64,000 nucleotides of DNA. It comes from DATAUD01 sp035511075. GTDB taxonomy: Bacteria > Verrucomicrobiota > Verrucomicrobiia > Limisphaerales > Palsa-1400. The stretch lies in contig DATKFW010000058.1 of assembly GCA_035511075.1 (NCBI GenBank), positions 11,492 to 75,491 of the forward strand. The letters are read 5' to 3'. A program made the position numbers and the translations under genes. Below the pieces are notes generated by a model. That model made no database searches and was not told where the DNA came from. It saw nothing but the letters and a program-made list of their open reading frames with translations. Shown here in pieces: positions 51,600 through 60,740 of the stretch. The stretch's first letter is position 1. Every line of letters starts with the position of its first letter.

Positions 51600-52321
51600 G
51601 CGGTTTTCCACGCCGCGACGTAAATTGAAGGATTCAAATACCGGATGTCCTCCCGCGTGGCAGACCGGATCACCGCACGCAGCAAGGCCTGCGAACATTT
51701 CATCAGCGGCACCTTGAGCCACCGGTGCCTTTGAAGCGACGCCACGCTCTCGTCGGCAAATTCCACCCGCTGAAACCCCGCCATCTTTAGCAACGCCTCC
51801 GTCGCGATTGTTGTGTAGGCCCAATAGTGAGTGATGTCGTTGAAAAGGTTGCGGCCCACCAGCGGACTATCGCCATTCGGTGCGCGCATAATCAAACAGC
51901 CGTTCCTCTTTAAAGTTCGACAGCTTTCGAAAAAAAACTCCACCAGGACGTCTTTCGGCAAATGCTCGATGAAATCAATCGCGATGACACGATCCCACCG
52001 TTCCGCGCCCTGGCCTTTGAGGTCCTCCAACGAATCGCCCAACACAACCGGGAGTCCGCCGGCCTGCGCCAGTTCAATCTGGCTCTGTGCGGAGTCGCTT
52101 CCGGCCAGCCGGGTGTAACCGAGCCTCTGCAAATGCCGCAGCATAATCCCAGGACCGCAGGCCACTTCGTATATTTCCGCCTGGCGGTCCGCGGGAAGCC
52201 ATCGCGTCAGCAACCGGGCATACGTCAAACCGACCAAATCGGTCAACTTTTCCACCGCTTCCACCGAAGTCAACCCGCGAGCTGTCGCCTGGTACCGATA
52301 ATAGGATTCAATAGCATTCAC
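51596..52321 (-). CDS. Class I SAM-dependent methyltransferase
   Basis: A 241-residue methyltransferase with YEVACGPGIMLRHLQ (motif I), LAGSDSAQSQIELAQ (motif II) and VIAIDFIEHLPKDVLV (the EHL block). The last 70 residues form a cap domain. ATGA overlaps join it both to the flippase gene upstream (52318-52321) and to the GT-B gene downstream (51596-51599), so three genes are translationally coupled. It probably methylates a sugar nucleotide or the growing glycan. Confidence 0.87.
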   Translation of the reverse strand: MNAIESYYRYQATARGLTSVEAVEKLTDLVGLTYARLLTRWLPADRQAEIYEVACGPGIMLRHLQRLGYTRLAGSDSAQSQIELAQAGGLPVVLGDSLEDLKGQGAERWDRVIAIDFIEHLPKDVLVEFFFESCRTLKRNGCLIMRAPNGDSPLVGRNLFNDITHYWAYTTIATEALLKMAGFQRVEFADESVASLQRHRWLKVPLMKCSQALLRAVIRSATREDIRYLNPSIYVAAWKTA

Positions 52322-53700
52322 TTAACCATCCGCAATTCCCTGAGCAGTTTTACGCCTTTGAAAATAGAAAACCAGTAATTTGTCAGCAAACCCGAACAGA
52401 GCGTCGCCATGGGAAGGCCGGCAAGCCCAAGGCGGGGGCATAACAGCACGATCAGAACCACGTTGAACACGCCATTCAACACCGTTGAAAGCACGAATGG
52501 ATTGCGGCCCGACGCAAAAACAAACTGCGCCCAGATGACTGCGGCGCCGAGGACAAAGTAATCGGCGCTCATGAGCGCCAAAGTCTTCCCGTCAACATAA
52601 TGGTTCGCTCCCACCCATAAGGTCACTATAAACGGCGTGGCCACCAGGAAGAACAAATTGGCTGCGCCCGCGCCGGCCGTTCCCAGTACAAACGTCCTTG
52701 TCATTCGCCGGACGGCATTTTTCCTGGCCCCATTGGCCAGGTCCCTTGTGAATAACGGCATCTGCGGATATACCAATTGGGTCACCGCCATATTCAGCGT
52801 CTGCCCGATTTTTTGAGCGAGATAAAACGGGGGCACGATCTGCGGGCCGCTAATCATTGCCAGCAGTGGAACCTGGACATATGACACCAAGAACGAGCTT
52901 AAATTCAGGATGCCCATCGGGAACGCGACTCGAAAGAACTTCGATAATAAACCCTTCTGCAGTGCCGCTTGACCTGCGCGCCTAAGCCCTTCATGGCGCC
53001 ACATCAAATGCCGAAGGCACAACCATTGAAAAGCCGCCGTTCCACACACGACAACGCTCATCGCCACCATGTGACCGCCAAGCAGCAATACCGAAACCAC
53101 CCCAATGCCCGTCAGAATCTGGACGCTTCCTATGACAAAACGTGTCACATATATTTTTGCAAGCCCGTCCAGGACTGCCTGGCTCGCTTTGGCCTGCAGC
53201 GAACAGATGGCGCCGGTTCCAAGCAAGCACCAGACGATCGCCACTTGCCGGTCGATGTCCGCGGCCATCTTGCCAAAATGGGAGATGCAGACGTAGAGAA
53301 TCGCCAAGATCGTCACGGCGATAATGCTCACACCGTGGAAAATCCTGCGGCTCACCTCGTAAACGTCCCTGACCCCCTCCCACCCGCCACGCGTGCCCAC
53401 AAAGTCAGTGTTTTCCAGTCCGCCGGCCTGGGTTAGATGGAGGGAGTAAGCGATTTGTCTGGTAAGAACGAAACTCAATCCGAAGTCCGTCAGATTGATC
53501 ATGCCAAGGAATCCCTGGAAGGCAAACCATATCCCTTGATCCACCGGTGTCAGATGCTTGATAATCAGCTTGTACGTGACCATCGCTGCCAATGCGCCGC
53601 ACCCCTGCTGGTACCACCCGGCGAGAGTGCCGGCTTTTCCGGGATGGTCTCGAATCCAAATCTTCAACCAGCCGTAAGAGTTAGCGCCGTCAGAGCTCAT
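52318..53700 (-). CDS. Wzx-like polysaccharide flippase
   Basis: A 460-residue MOP-superfamily membrane protein with about twelve hydrophobic helices. The first two helices carry GCGALAAMVTYKLIIKH and TPVDQGIWFAFQGFLGMI, a typical start for O-antigen/teichoic-acid exporters; AFPMGILNLSSFLVSYVQ lies near the middle. It should flip undecaprenyl-linked repeat units to the periplasm for the Wzy-like polymerase at 42971. Stop and next start overlap by four bases. Confidence 0.85.
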   Translation of the reverse strand: MSSDGANSYGWLKIWIRDHPGKAGTLAGWYQQGCGALAAMVTYKLIIKHLTPVDQGIWFAFQGFLGMINLTDFGLSFVLTRQIAYSLHLTQAGGLENTDFVGTRGGWEGVRDVYEVSRRIFHGVSIIAVTILAILYVCISHFGKMAADIDRQVAIVWCLLGTGAICSLQAKASQAVLDGLAKIYVTRFVIGSVQILTGIGVVSVLLLGGHMVAMSVVVCGTAAFQWLCLRHLMWRHEGLRRAGQAALQKGLLSKFFRVAFPMGILNLSSFLVSYVQVPLLAMISGPQIVPPFYLAQKIGQTLNMAVTQLVYPQMPLFTRDLANGARKNAVRRMTRTFVLGTAGAGAANLFFLVATPFIVTLWVGANHYVDGKTLALMSADYFVLGAAVIWAQFVFASGRNPFVLSTVLNGVFNVVLIVLLCPRLGLAGLPMATLCSGLLTNYWFSIFKGVKLLRELRMVK

Positions 53701-53775
53701 TTCGAATGTCCCCTGCCAACGTGATTGGCGGCCTCCGTCATCGCTGATTTCCAGTCATTAAAGCGGGTATCCCCG

Positions 53776-54957
53776 TCATACCGCCTTCTCGCGCCGCTTT
53801 TCGACTTCCGGGTTGTGCGTCTGAACTACGGGTTGGAGGCTTTGTCTGGACGCAAGTGAGTGGCGCTTTCGGTCCAATTTCTTGATGAAGAATTCATAGA
53901 ACAGCACGGACAATACTAGGGAAACTATCGCGCTAAACCTTCCGATCCATCCGGACGCTACAGTCCCCGGCAGCAGCGCGACAAAGCTCTCAACCACGAT
54001 ATAATGAAGCAGGTACAGGGGATATGACAGTTCGCCGACGTACCGGTCGTATTTGTTTGCTCCGAAAAAATAAAAAAGCACGGGTATTATCAGGGCCCAA
54101 ATCGGAAAAGTTCCGAGAATGCCGATATGATAACCTGTGATCTTGAATACTAAGAGCGAGGCTTTGAGATGGGCATATAAGGCGGCCAGGACTATCGCGG
54201 CGCCGATGAAATATCGCCAGATTCCCGTCACGGCTGCCGCCGGGGAAATCGGCGGTAGCTTCGCGTAGAGGCGGTACCCAAGCATTCCAAACAAAAATTG
54301 GCTCAATTCGAACGGAAAGAATCGGTAATCCCAAGGGTCGTGATAGGCATGAAAATGCCAGTAGGCAAAACCACGGGCGGCATAGGAACTGATCGCCAAC
54401 AGAATCAGCATGGCGCTCTTCAAACGGTTCAAGAATGGAGCGAGCGCATAAAACACAAGTTCCAGCCCCACCGACCAGCATTGTGGCACAAGCAAATATT
54501 GATAAAGCGGGCTTGCATTGGTTCTATAATACTCGGTAATGCCTAGATGCCCGCCATGGTCGTGCGCCAGAAACATGACCCAATCCTGACCAAAGAGGGT
54601 AAAATTGGTTAAGCTTGCAAAAATCAAACCCGCGGCCCCGTTGTGGGCCATCGGATGTGAAAGAAACGGCTTCAACACCAGCCACTGATTGAAAAGCACG
54701 CCTGAGAGAACGCTCCAGGCACAGGTCGCCACCAGGACTATCCAGTAGGGCAGGAAGACTCTTAGAAACCGGCTGGCATAGAACTGCCTCTTAGAGCCGT
54801 ACTTGGATGAAGAGAGCACCATCGCCATGTAAAATCCCGATATAATGTAGAATATCTGCACGGCCTCACTTGCCCCATGGACGGCCCAGGGAAAAACCGG
54901 GGCGTCGGCGTGGACTGTAAGGACGCAAAGGGCAAGATAAACGCGGAGAAGTCCCAT
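53776..54957 (-). CDS. Acyltransferase-3 family membrane protein
   Basis: A 393-residue protein of the O-acetyltransferase family (OafA/NodX type) with about ten helices. LLRVYLALCVLTVHADAP contains the conserved His of helix 1 and IFYIISGFYMAMVLS the FFxxSGF-like block. These enzymes move acetyl groups from the cytoplasm to glycans outside. It is the first gene of the ten-gene minus-strand series (54957 to 45548), 75 bases upstream of the flippase gene. Confidence 0.88.
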   Translation of the reverse strand: MGLLRVYLALCVLTVHADAPVFPWAVHGASEAVQIFYIISGFYMAMVLSSSKYGSKRQFYASRFLRVFLPYWIVLVATCAWSVLSGVLFNQWLVLKPFLSHPMAHNGAAGLIFASLTNFTLFGQDWVMFLAHDHGGHLGITEYYRTNASPLYQYLLVPQCWSVGLELVFYALAPFLNRLKSAMLILLAISSYAARGFAYWHFHAYHDPWDYRFFPFELSQFLFGMLGYRLYAKLPPISPAAAVTGIWRYFIGAAIVLAALYAHLKASLLVFKITGYHIGILGTFPIWALIIPVLFYFFGANKYDRYVGELSYPLYLLHYIVVESFVALLPGTVASGWIGRFSAIVSLVLSVLFYEFFIKKLDRKRHSLASRQSLQPVVQTHNPEVEKRREKAV

Positions 54958-55200
54958 GTCATGGAATGCTCAGCGGCAGCGGCCGCTTTCGTGCAAATCG
55001 GCCAGTCGGTTCATTTTTCCGAGTCGAGTTCATCGCCTTCACGACAACTAACTTGGAAATCTATCCAAATGGCGGTTTTGCTTGCAAGAATTAACTTGGG
55101 TCCGCGCTCGGTACCGCCGCGGAGCGCATGGCTCCGATATCAAAGCAAAAACGCCCGTGGAGACGGGCGTTTTGCAAATTATTCGATGAACGGTCGCGTC
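54958..55200. other. Intergenic region: candidate operon promoter and terminator
   Basis: Contains the terminator of the VPDSG-CTERM gene (55145-55175) and should hold the promoter of the ten-gene series on the minus strand. A weak candidate is TTGCAA-N18-TAGATT (around 55050-55080); it matches sigma70 only partly. Nothing else is seen. Confidence 0.4.
55145..55175 (-). terminator. Intrinsic terminator of the VPDSG-CTERM gene
   Basis: GCAAAAACGCCCGT-GGAG-ACGGGCGTTTTGC is a strong stem-loop, with 13 or 14 paired bases (one bulge), A-rich on one side and T-rich on the other, so it can act on both strands. It begins 26 bases after the stop of the minus-strand gene ending at 55201. This is the most convincing terminator in the window. 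Confidence 0.85.
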
Positions 55201-55881
55201 CTAGATTTTCCGGCGAAACCAACCCAGGGCGCCCAATGATCCCGCCAGCAGCATTGCCGTCATTCCACCATCCGGAAGCGTTCCCGCGCCGACCGGATCC
55301 GTCAGAGTAACGTTGTCGAAATCAAGCTGGCCGCCGGCAGTCCAGTCCGAGATTTCGATTGTAAGAGGCTCTCCGGGGGCCACGGTCCCTGAAGTGAACG
55401 TCGCGGAAAGGTCGGTCCAAGTCCCGTACCCGGGGGTTTCAGGCGTAACCGAAGCCAGGAGATCTCCGCCGGCATAAAGACCGACCGAGTAGCCGGTGCC
55501 GGGGTTTTCGCCGTCAGCACGGCCAGTGACATCAATCGAAAGCGTATAGGTACTGTCGGACTGGAGATCGCTGGTCAGCGTCTGGGAAACTGTCGTAAGG
55601 CCGAGTGGGTTTATATAGCCAATCTGCAAGCCGTCAGCAGCTCCGGCAATGATGCTGGAAGAACCAGCCACATTCCACACTCCGGCGTCACCGCCGCCGC
55701 CGATGGTCCAACCCGTTATGGCGCTGGAGCCCGCAGCCCCGGCCGTGTACAAGCCCGTCGAGGGACTCTCGAAACTTGGGTTAACAACGGGTACCGCTTG
55801 CCCAAAAGTTGCCTGCCCGCTTAAAATGATCGCAGTAATAGGAACTGCTCCAACCATGCATTTGAATTTGCTAGTTTTCAT
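55201..55881 (-). CDS. VPDSG-type PEP-CTERM sorting-signal protein
   Basis: A 226-residue exported protein: signal peptide (ending ATFGQA), a jelly-roll-like beta domain opening VVNPSFESPSTG and WTIGGGGDAGVW, and a C-terminal tripartite sorting signal: LPDGGMTAMLLAGSLGAL followed by GWFRRKI, meaning a short motif, a hydrophobic helix and a basic end. This is a VPDSG-type variant of the PEP-CTERM signal recognised by an exosortase/archaeosortase-type enzyme, and such proteins are usually encoded with exopolysaccharide genes, as here. No exosortase is in the window. The gene has its own terminator. Confidence 0.85.
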   Translation of the reverse strand: MKTSKFKCMVGAVPITAIILSGQATFGQAVPVVNPSFESPSTGLYTAGAAGSSAITGWTIGGGGDAGVWNVAGSSSIIAGAADGLQIGYINPLGLTTVSQTLTSDLQSDSTYTLSIDVTGRADGENPGTGYSVGLYAGGDLLASVTPETPGYGTWTDLSATFTSGTVAPGEPLTIEISDWTAGGQLDFDNVTLTDPVGAGTLPDGGMTAMLLAGSLGALGWFRRKI

Positions 55882-56223
55882 ACACCAGCATTTAGCATGG
55901 CTTATGCCACGGTGAAGATGAAATGGGCATTAAAGTCACAAGTAACTATACTATAGTAGATTACGCAGTCAAAACTAGGTTTGTGCCGCCTAGATTGCCA
56001 ATCAAGCACCTAGCACAGTGGAAGTATTTCCGACAAATGACATCATCGGATCAGGAGATCTGGCGTCGAGGGAATTCTTAACCTACTGCGATTGTGTAAC
56101 TTATGTCAGTCCCGAGCGTCAGACGTTGAAATTGTAAGGTCAACCGACAATCGGCCCTTGCCGATTCGGGTTTAAAGTGTGTAAGTCGTTGTAAATCAAT
56201 TAGTGGATTACCTGATTCGCTGG
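55882..56223. other. Intergenic region between VPDSG-CTERM and beta-propeller genes
   Basis: About 340 bases, A/T-rich near 55940-55970 (ACTATACTATAGTAG), where the minus-strand promoter of the VPDSG-CTERM gene may lie. A 7-bp stem AATCGGC-CCTT-GCCGATT at 56149-56166 is 58 bases after the propeller-gene stop but lacks a T-run. No gene is convincing here. Confidence 0.5.
56149..56166 (-). terminator. Possible stem-loop terminator of the beta-propeller gene
   Basis: AATCGGC-CCTT-GCCGATT forms seven perfect pairs. It is downstream of the minus-strand propeller gene but without an adjacent U-tract, so it may be a mere hairpin. Confidence 0.35.
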
Positions 56224-58098
56224 TCAGGGGACGGCAATGAGCCTGTAGAAGGTATTGGTGGCCCCGATTGGGATGGTGACGGTGGTTTGCCCTCCCGTTA
56301 TAACGGGGATTTGCACGGCTACATTCCATGTGGCAGGCGGCGTCAGATTGGTCGTAAACTCGAGCGCGTAATTCAACGGTGAGCTCGTCCATGAGATGGT
56401 GATTTGACCGCCCATGATGGCTGTGGACAAAAACGGCTCGAAGGTGCCGAACACGGACAACGCGGCGGCGGTGCCCACATAAACCTTGCCGTTGGCCACC
56501 GTTGGCACGGCGAATTTGATCGGAGCGCCGAGCGCGTCGCGCAAGCCGGCCTGCTGGCTGTCGTAAAGTTCCGCCGTCAGATTGGTGGCGTTATAAGCGC
56601 AGAGGATGGCCGACGTTGAGTATTGCAGCGCCCAAACGATCCCGTTGTTGGTCCCGTTCGCGGAAATGGACGGTGTCGCTCCATAAATGGGAAAAGGCGC
56701 ACTGCTGACTGAGAAAGGATTCGTTTCGAGTAGGCCGTCTGAAATGGAGAAGGCTTTAAGCGCGTCGTAGTCGCAAATAAAATAGACCGCATTATTAAAG
56801 TAAGCCGGTGAAGAGAAGCAATATCCTATCCCCGAGAGCATCGTTTGGACAACTTGATTGTTATTGAAAGAATTGAAGCCGCCCATATTGTCGCGATCCA
56901 CCAGAAAGACCGTGCCGATCTTGCTCGCGCCCACGACCAGGTGCGGGTGGGCCGCATTGCCGGCGGCATCCGGCAGCACTATCAGGCCGGAACTACCCAC
57001 GTCCCAGTCGTCACTTGACAGGCTCTGTTGGTTGTAGGGGGTGAAATAGTCCGCCAAGCTCAGGTTCGTGCCGCTTGGGTTGAGTTTGATGTAGCTGTCG
57101 CCATAATCGTTGTTGGTTGATCCATCATACGTGCCGTTGCCCGTGATAATGTAAATGTTGCCTTCGGCGTCAGCGGCAGGGCCGTCGCCGCCCTCCCATA
57201 CGCCGCCGGAATCGCCATTGGGAGTGGAATTGAAGACCCCTTGCGGCTGCAACGTTTGGGCATTAAAGCCAAGCACCCAGCCATGATACGGGGGGGCATC
57301 GCCATGCGACGCGTAGGCCACATAAACGACGCCGTTGGCAAGCAGCAGCCCGGGCCGGTTCATTTGGCGCAGCCCGTTGAACGGCACGTTGCCCGCCCCA
57401 TCATTGCCCAAGCCTGTGCCGGGCACCGTCGGCCGTATTACGACGGGCCCGCCAAACTTCTCCTCGCCGGAACCCAGGTCCAACGCGTGGAGCCGGTGCA
57501 CATAATTCGTCGTCGTATCGATGACTTCCTTGGTTTTGGCTTCCACGTAAAGTGTCATGGTGGAAGGATCAATCACCGGCGTGCTCGTGATTCCGATTTC
57601 TGGAGATAGACTGCTGCTACCGACATCGGCGGACGGCACGGTTGTCACGCCGGCGGCCGGATTGATAAAACTGGCCCGCCAAAGCGGCGCGGAGTTGCTG
57701 CCGGCGTTGTTGTCCGCGTCAAAGGCAAAGACGCTGTCGTGTTCCGTGGCGACAAAGACCACGTTATGCTTTCCCATGTTTGTGATGGCCACCCCGGGCA
57801 TGTAAAGCGGTTGGGCGTAAATCTGGCCATCGACAGCGCACGAAAACAGCAAGCCAAAGGTGTTGAAGTTGACATTTGCGGGAGTCAGCACGGTTTCATC
57901 CAGATTTTGACCCGTCCGCGCGTTGTCGTTGTGGTAAGTCAGCACACTAACCTGGGCCGTCGCAGACAATGGAGCCAAAATCGCCCAAAAAAACCCCAAC
58001 ATCAAACCAACGACGCCCATTCGTAACAATAATGGTTTAAGTCCTCCGCCAGAGGGCGTTATGGACAAAGGTTTTTGGATTTTCACTGGGTCCAACAT
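56224..58098 (-). CDS. Secreted PQQ-type beta-propeller protein
   Basis: A 624-residue exported protein. The ATG at 58098 is chosen; two codons earlier there is only a TTG. A long N-terminus leads to a hydrophobic helix and signal cleavage near SATAQ. The body is a beta-propeller of PQQ-like repeats: LTYHNDNARTGQNLDE, FVATEHDSVFAFDADN and VYVGTAAALSVFGTF. The last 80 residues form a Fn3-like strand module (ITISWTSSPLNYALEF). Catalytic residues of PQQ dehydrogenases are not evident, so it may be a binding or scaffold protein. It is clearly homologous to residues 736-1257 of the 2096-residue chimera. Confidence 0.82.
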   Translation of the reverse strand: MLDPVKIQKPLSITPSGGGLKPLLLRMGVVGLMLGFFWAILAPLSATAQVSVLTYHNDNARTGQNLDETVLTPANVNFNTFGLLFSCAVDGQIYAQPLYMPGVAITNMGKHNVVFVATEHDSVFAFDADNNAGSNSAPLWRASFINPAAGVTTVPSADVGSSSLSPEIGITSTPVIDPSTMTLYVEAKTKEVIDTTTNYVHRLHALDLGSGEEKFGGPVVIRPTVPGTGLGNDGAGNVPFNGLRQMNRPGLLLANGVVYVAYASHGDAPPYHGWVLGFNAQTLQPQGVFNSTPNGDSGGVWEGGDGPAADAEGNIYIITGNGTYDGSTNNDYGDSYIKLNPSGTNLSLADYFTPYNQQSLSSDDWDVGSSGLIVLPDAAGNAAHPHLVVGASKIGTVFLVDRDNMGGFNSFNNNQVVQTMLSGIGYCFSSPAYFNNAVYFICDYDALKAFSISDGLLETNPFSVSSAPFPIYGATPSISANGTNNGIVWALQYSTSAILCAYNATNLTAELYDSQQAGLRDALGAPIKFAVPTVANGKVYVGTAAALSVFGTFEPFLSTAIMGGQITISWTSSPLNYALEFTTNLTPPATWNVAVQIPVITGGQTTVTIPIGATNTFYRLIAVP

Positions 58099-58286
58099 CT
58101 GCAATCCCGTGCGGATAGTTAGGGGATTCCCTCACAAAGTCAACGAAAAAATGTGCGCGAAACGACTTCGTTCCATTTTTGAGCGGAACGCAAGCGTTAT
58201 TTGCCGCACGGATGATTGGCGCTGTGCCGCGACTCTGCCTTTCGCTTCCTTGACATCACGCGGACCTTTCAGAAGACTGCTATGCT

Positions 58287-60086
58287 ATGATTGAACCCAA
58301 GGCGAACGATTTGATGGAACGGATTGTCTCCCTTTGCAAACGCAGGGGTTTCGTCTTCCAATCCTCCGAGATCTACGGTGGCATCAATGGATTCTGGGAT
58401 TACGGCCCGTTGGGCGCGGAACTCAAACGCAACGTCAAGGATTTCTGGTGGCGCGCCATGACGCAGCGCCGGGATGATGTCGTCGGCCTGGAAGCCACCA
58501 TCATCATGCACCCCAAAATCTGGGAGGCCAGTGGCCATACTTCCACCTTCGCCGATCCCATGGTCGATTGTCTCCTGACCAAGAAGCGTTTCCGCGCCGA
58601 TCAGATCGATCCCCAGAGCGGCGTCGTTTATCATTTCTCCGGCGCGGAAACGGCCGACAAATCGAAGAAATCCGACGAACTCTATTCTTTTCTGCTGACG
58701 CCCGGAAAAAATCCCGAATTGGCCCGCAAGTCAGCGCGGTTATTTTACCAGCAGCGCGGTCTTGCCGACGCCGTTCTGCGGGGCGAACGGACGGAGAAAG
58801 TGGAGAACTCGACGCGTTATAACCCCGAGAACGGCAGTCTCCTGACCGAGCCGCGCCTCTTCAACCTCATGTTCAAGACTTACGTCGGGCCTGTGGAAAG
58901 CGCGGAGAACGTCGCTTATCTTCGACCGGAAACGGCCCAGGCCATTTTCGCCCAGTTCAAAAACGTCGCCGAGGTCGCGCGGAAAAAACTCCCCTTTGGC
59001 GTCTGCCAGATCGGGAAGGCATTTCGCAACGAGATCAATCCGCGCAATTTCACTTTTCGCTCCCGCGAATTCGAGCAGATGGAACTGGAATTCTTCATCC
59101 GGCCTGACGAAGTGGTCGAGGCCATTTGCGGAAGCATCGCGCGGCCCGAGGGCGCCGGCCATCCCGGGCCGCCCCAACCCAATTGGGGCTGGCAGATGTG
59201 GCACAAGTATTGGGTCGAGGAACGCCTCGCCTTTTACGAGAACATCGGCCTGCCGCGCGCGTCGCTGGTGGAGTACTGGCAGAAGCCCGAGGAATTGGCT
59301 CATTACGCGCGCGCCACCGTGGATATTCTTTACAAATTCCCCTTCAGCAAGCGCGACCAAAACGGCGAGTTGGCCGGCGAAGAACTCGAAGGCATCGCCG
59401 CCCGCGGCGACTTTGATCTCTCCCAACACCAGCGCTTTTCGGGCAAGGCAATGACCGTTTTCGACGAGGAACTCAAGGCGGCGTGGGCCAAATTGGACGA
59501 CGGGAAAAAATCGGCGCTGGCCGGGCGTTATTTTGAGCATCGGCGCAATTACCTTGTCAAAATGAACGAAGCGCCGGAGCAGGCCCAAACACAGGCGGCC
59601 CAGGACGCCGCCGCACTGGCCAATGGCATTTATGTGCCGCACGTCATCGAGCCGTCGGCTGGCGTGGATCGCCTGGCCCTGGCCCTGATCTGCGAAGCGT
59701 ATTGCGAGGACCAGGCGCCGGACGAAAAGGGAAAATTGGAGAAACGCGTTGTGATGCGTTTCCATCCCCGCATCGCGCCGGTCAAAGCGGCCGTTTTCCC
59801 GCTGCTTAAGAACCGGCCGGAATTGGTCGATAAGGCATTGCAGGTTAGAGACGTGCTTCGCCCTTTTATGACTGTATTTTATGATGATGCCGGGGCCATT
59901 GGCCGGCGTTACCGGCGCCAGGATGAAGCCGGCACGCCCTTTGGCGTGACGGTGGATTTCGATACGCTGGGCGAGCAAGGCGCCGAATTGAAGGACACCG
60001 TGACTCTCCGCGACCGCGATACCATGAAACAAACCCGCGTGAAAATCGACGCGCTGCCGACTCTGCTGCTGGAGAGGATTCGGTAA
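58287..60086 (+). CDS. glyQS: Glycyl-tRNA synthetase, alpha2 type
   Basis: A 599-residue class II aminoacyl-tRNA synthetase that charges tRNA-Gly. GFVFQSSEIYGGINGFWDYG begins the catalytic domain, the motif 2 Arg is R247 in FRNEINPRNF, and motif 3 has R462 in AGVDRLALALI. The C-terminal HGTP anticodon-binding domain covers about the last 120 residues. It is the single-chain eukaryote/archaea-like type, not the alpha2beta2 GlyQ/GlyS of E. coli. The DUF2127 gene starts on its stop codon (TAATG). Confidence 0.95.
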   Translation: MIEPKANDLMERIVSLCKRRGFVFQSSEIYGGINGFWDYGPLGAELKRNVKDFWWRAMTQRRDDVVGLEATIIMHPKIWEASGHTSTFADPMVDCLLTKKRFRADQIDPQSGVVYHFSGAETADKSKKSDELYSFLLTPGKNPELARKSARLFYQQRGLADAVLRGERTEKVENSTRYNPENGSLLTEPRLFNLMFKTYVGPVESAENVAYLRPETAQAIFAQFKNVAEVARKKLPFGVCQIGKAFRNEINPRNFTFRSREFEQMELEFFIRPDEVVEAICGSIARPEGAGHPGPPQPNWGWQMWHKYWVEERLAFYENIGLPRASLVEYWQKPEELAHYARATVDILYKFPFSKRDQNGELAGEELEGIAARGDFDLSQHQRFSGKAMTVFDEELKAAWAKLDDGKKSALAGRYFEHRRNYLVKMNEAPEQAQTQAAQDAAALANGIYVPHVIEPSAGVDRLALALICEAYCEDQAPDEKGKLEKRVVMRFHPRIAPVKAAVFPLLKNRPELVDKALQVRDVLRPFMTVFYDDAGAIGRRYRRQDEAGTPFGVTVDFDTLGEQGAELKDTVTLRDRDTMKQTRVKIDALPTLLLERIR

Positions 60087-60637
60087 TGGCGTCCCAAGAA
60101 CAATTCCTGCCAGAAAGTTTGTCCGTGGTCACGGCGGAGATTCCGCTCAAACGCGCTCCGACACTGTACGCGATTGTTTTCTTCAAGCTGGTCAAAGGTT
60201 TCCTCTTCCTTTTTTTCGGTGTTGTCCTTTATTTTCAGGCATCGCGCGATTTGCCGCAGGAATACGCCGACCTCCTGAAAAAACCGATCTTCCAGAACCT
60301 TCGGATCCATCCCGAGAATAGGCTCGTCCAGCATATCGCCGAACAAATCGCCGACGTGACTCCGCAGCGAATCAAATGGACCGCATTGGGGACAATGGCC
60401 TGGTCCCTCTTTCCGTTGGTTGAAGGCTTTGGCCTGTTGCTTCGCGCCGGCTGGGCCGGGTGGCTCGCCATCGGCGAGTCGGCCTTTTTCGTCCCCATCG
60501 AAATGTACGAACTGGCCAGGAAGTTTTCGTGGTACTTGCTCGTGCTCACGATCGCCAACATCCTCATCGTTTGGTATCTTTACGCCTATCGCGAGCAACT
60601 GTTCCACCACCACCATCCTCGCCATCGCCATCACTAG
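60086..60637 (+). CDS. DUF2127-family membrane protein
   Basis: A 183-residue membrane protein with about four helices (near residues 28-46, 101-120, 122-137 and 150-170). YAIVFFKLVKGFLFLFFGV and ALGTMAWSLFPLVEGFGLLL match DUF2127, a family of unknown function. The end is a His-rich tail of seven His residues in HHHHPRHRHH, which could bind metal. The start overlaps the stop of glyQS by one base, so expression is coupled; that linkage is not obviously functional. Confidence 0.8.
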   Translation: MASQEQFLPESLSVVTAEIPLKRAPTLYAIVFFKLVKGFLFLFFGVVLYFQASRDLPQEYADLLKKPIFQNLRIHPENRLVQHIAEQIADVTPQRIKWTALGTMAWSLFPLVEGFGLLLRAGWAGWLAIGESAFFVPIEMYELARKFSWYLLVLTIANILIVWYLYAYREQLFHHHHPRHRHH

Positions 60638-60740
60638 GGGCAATCGGCCGGCATAAGCGCCGTGGCGTTGGTCGTGTTAGACTTGGCGGCGACTTTGAAA
60701 TTGCCTTGTAAACGCGGGCCAGCCTTCCTACTGTCCAACC

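Noticed and set aside
55201..55881. Exosortase gene to match the VPDSG-CTERM protein
   Set aside because: None of the multi-pass proteins in the window has the exosortase Cys/Arg/His signature; the closest neighbours are an acyltransferase and a flippase.
58250..58286. TTGACA as -35 box in front of glyQS
   Set aside because: No acceptable -10 hexamer lies 15-19 bases downstream; the only candidate is too far and touches the start codon.
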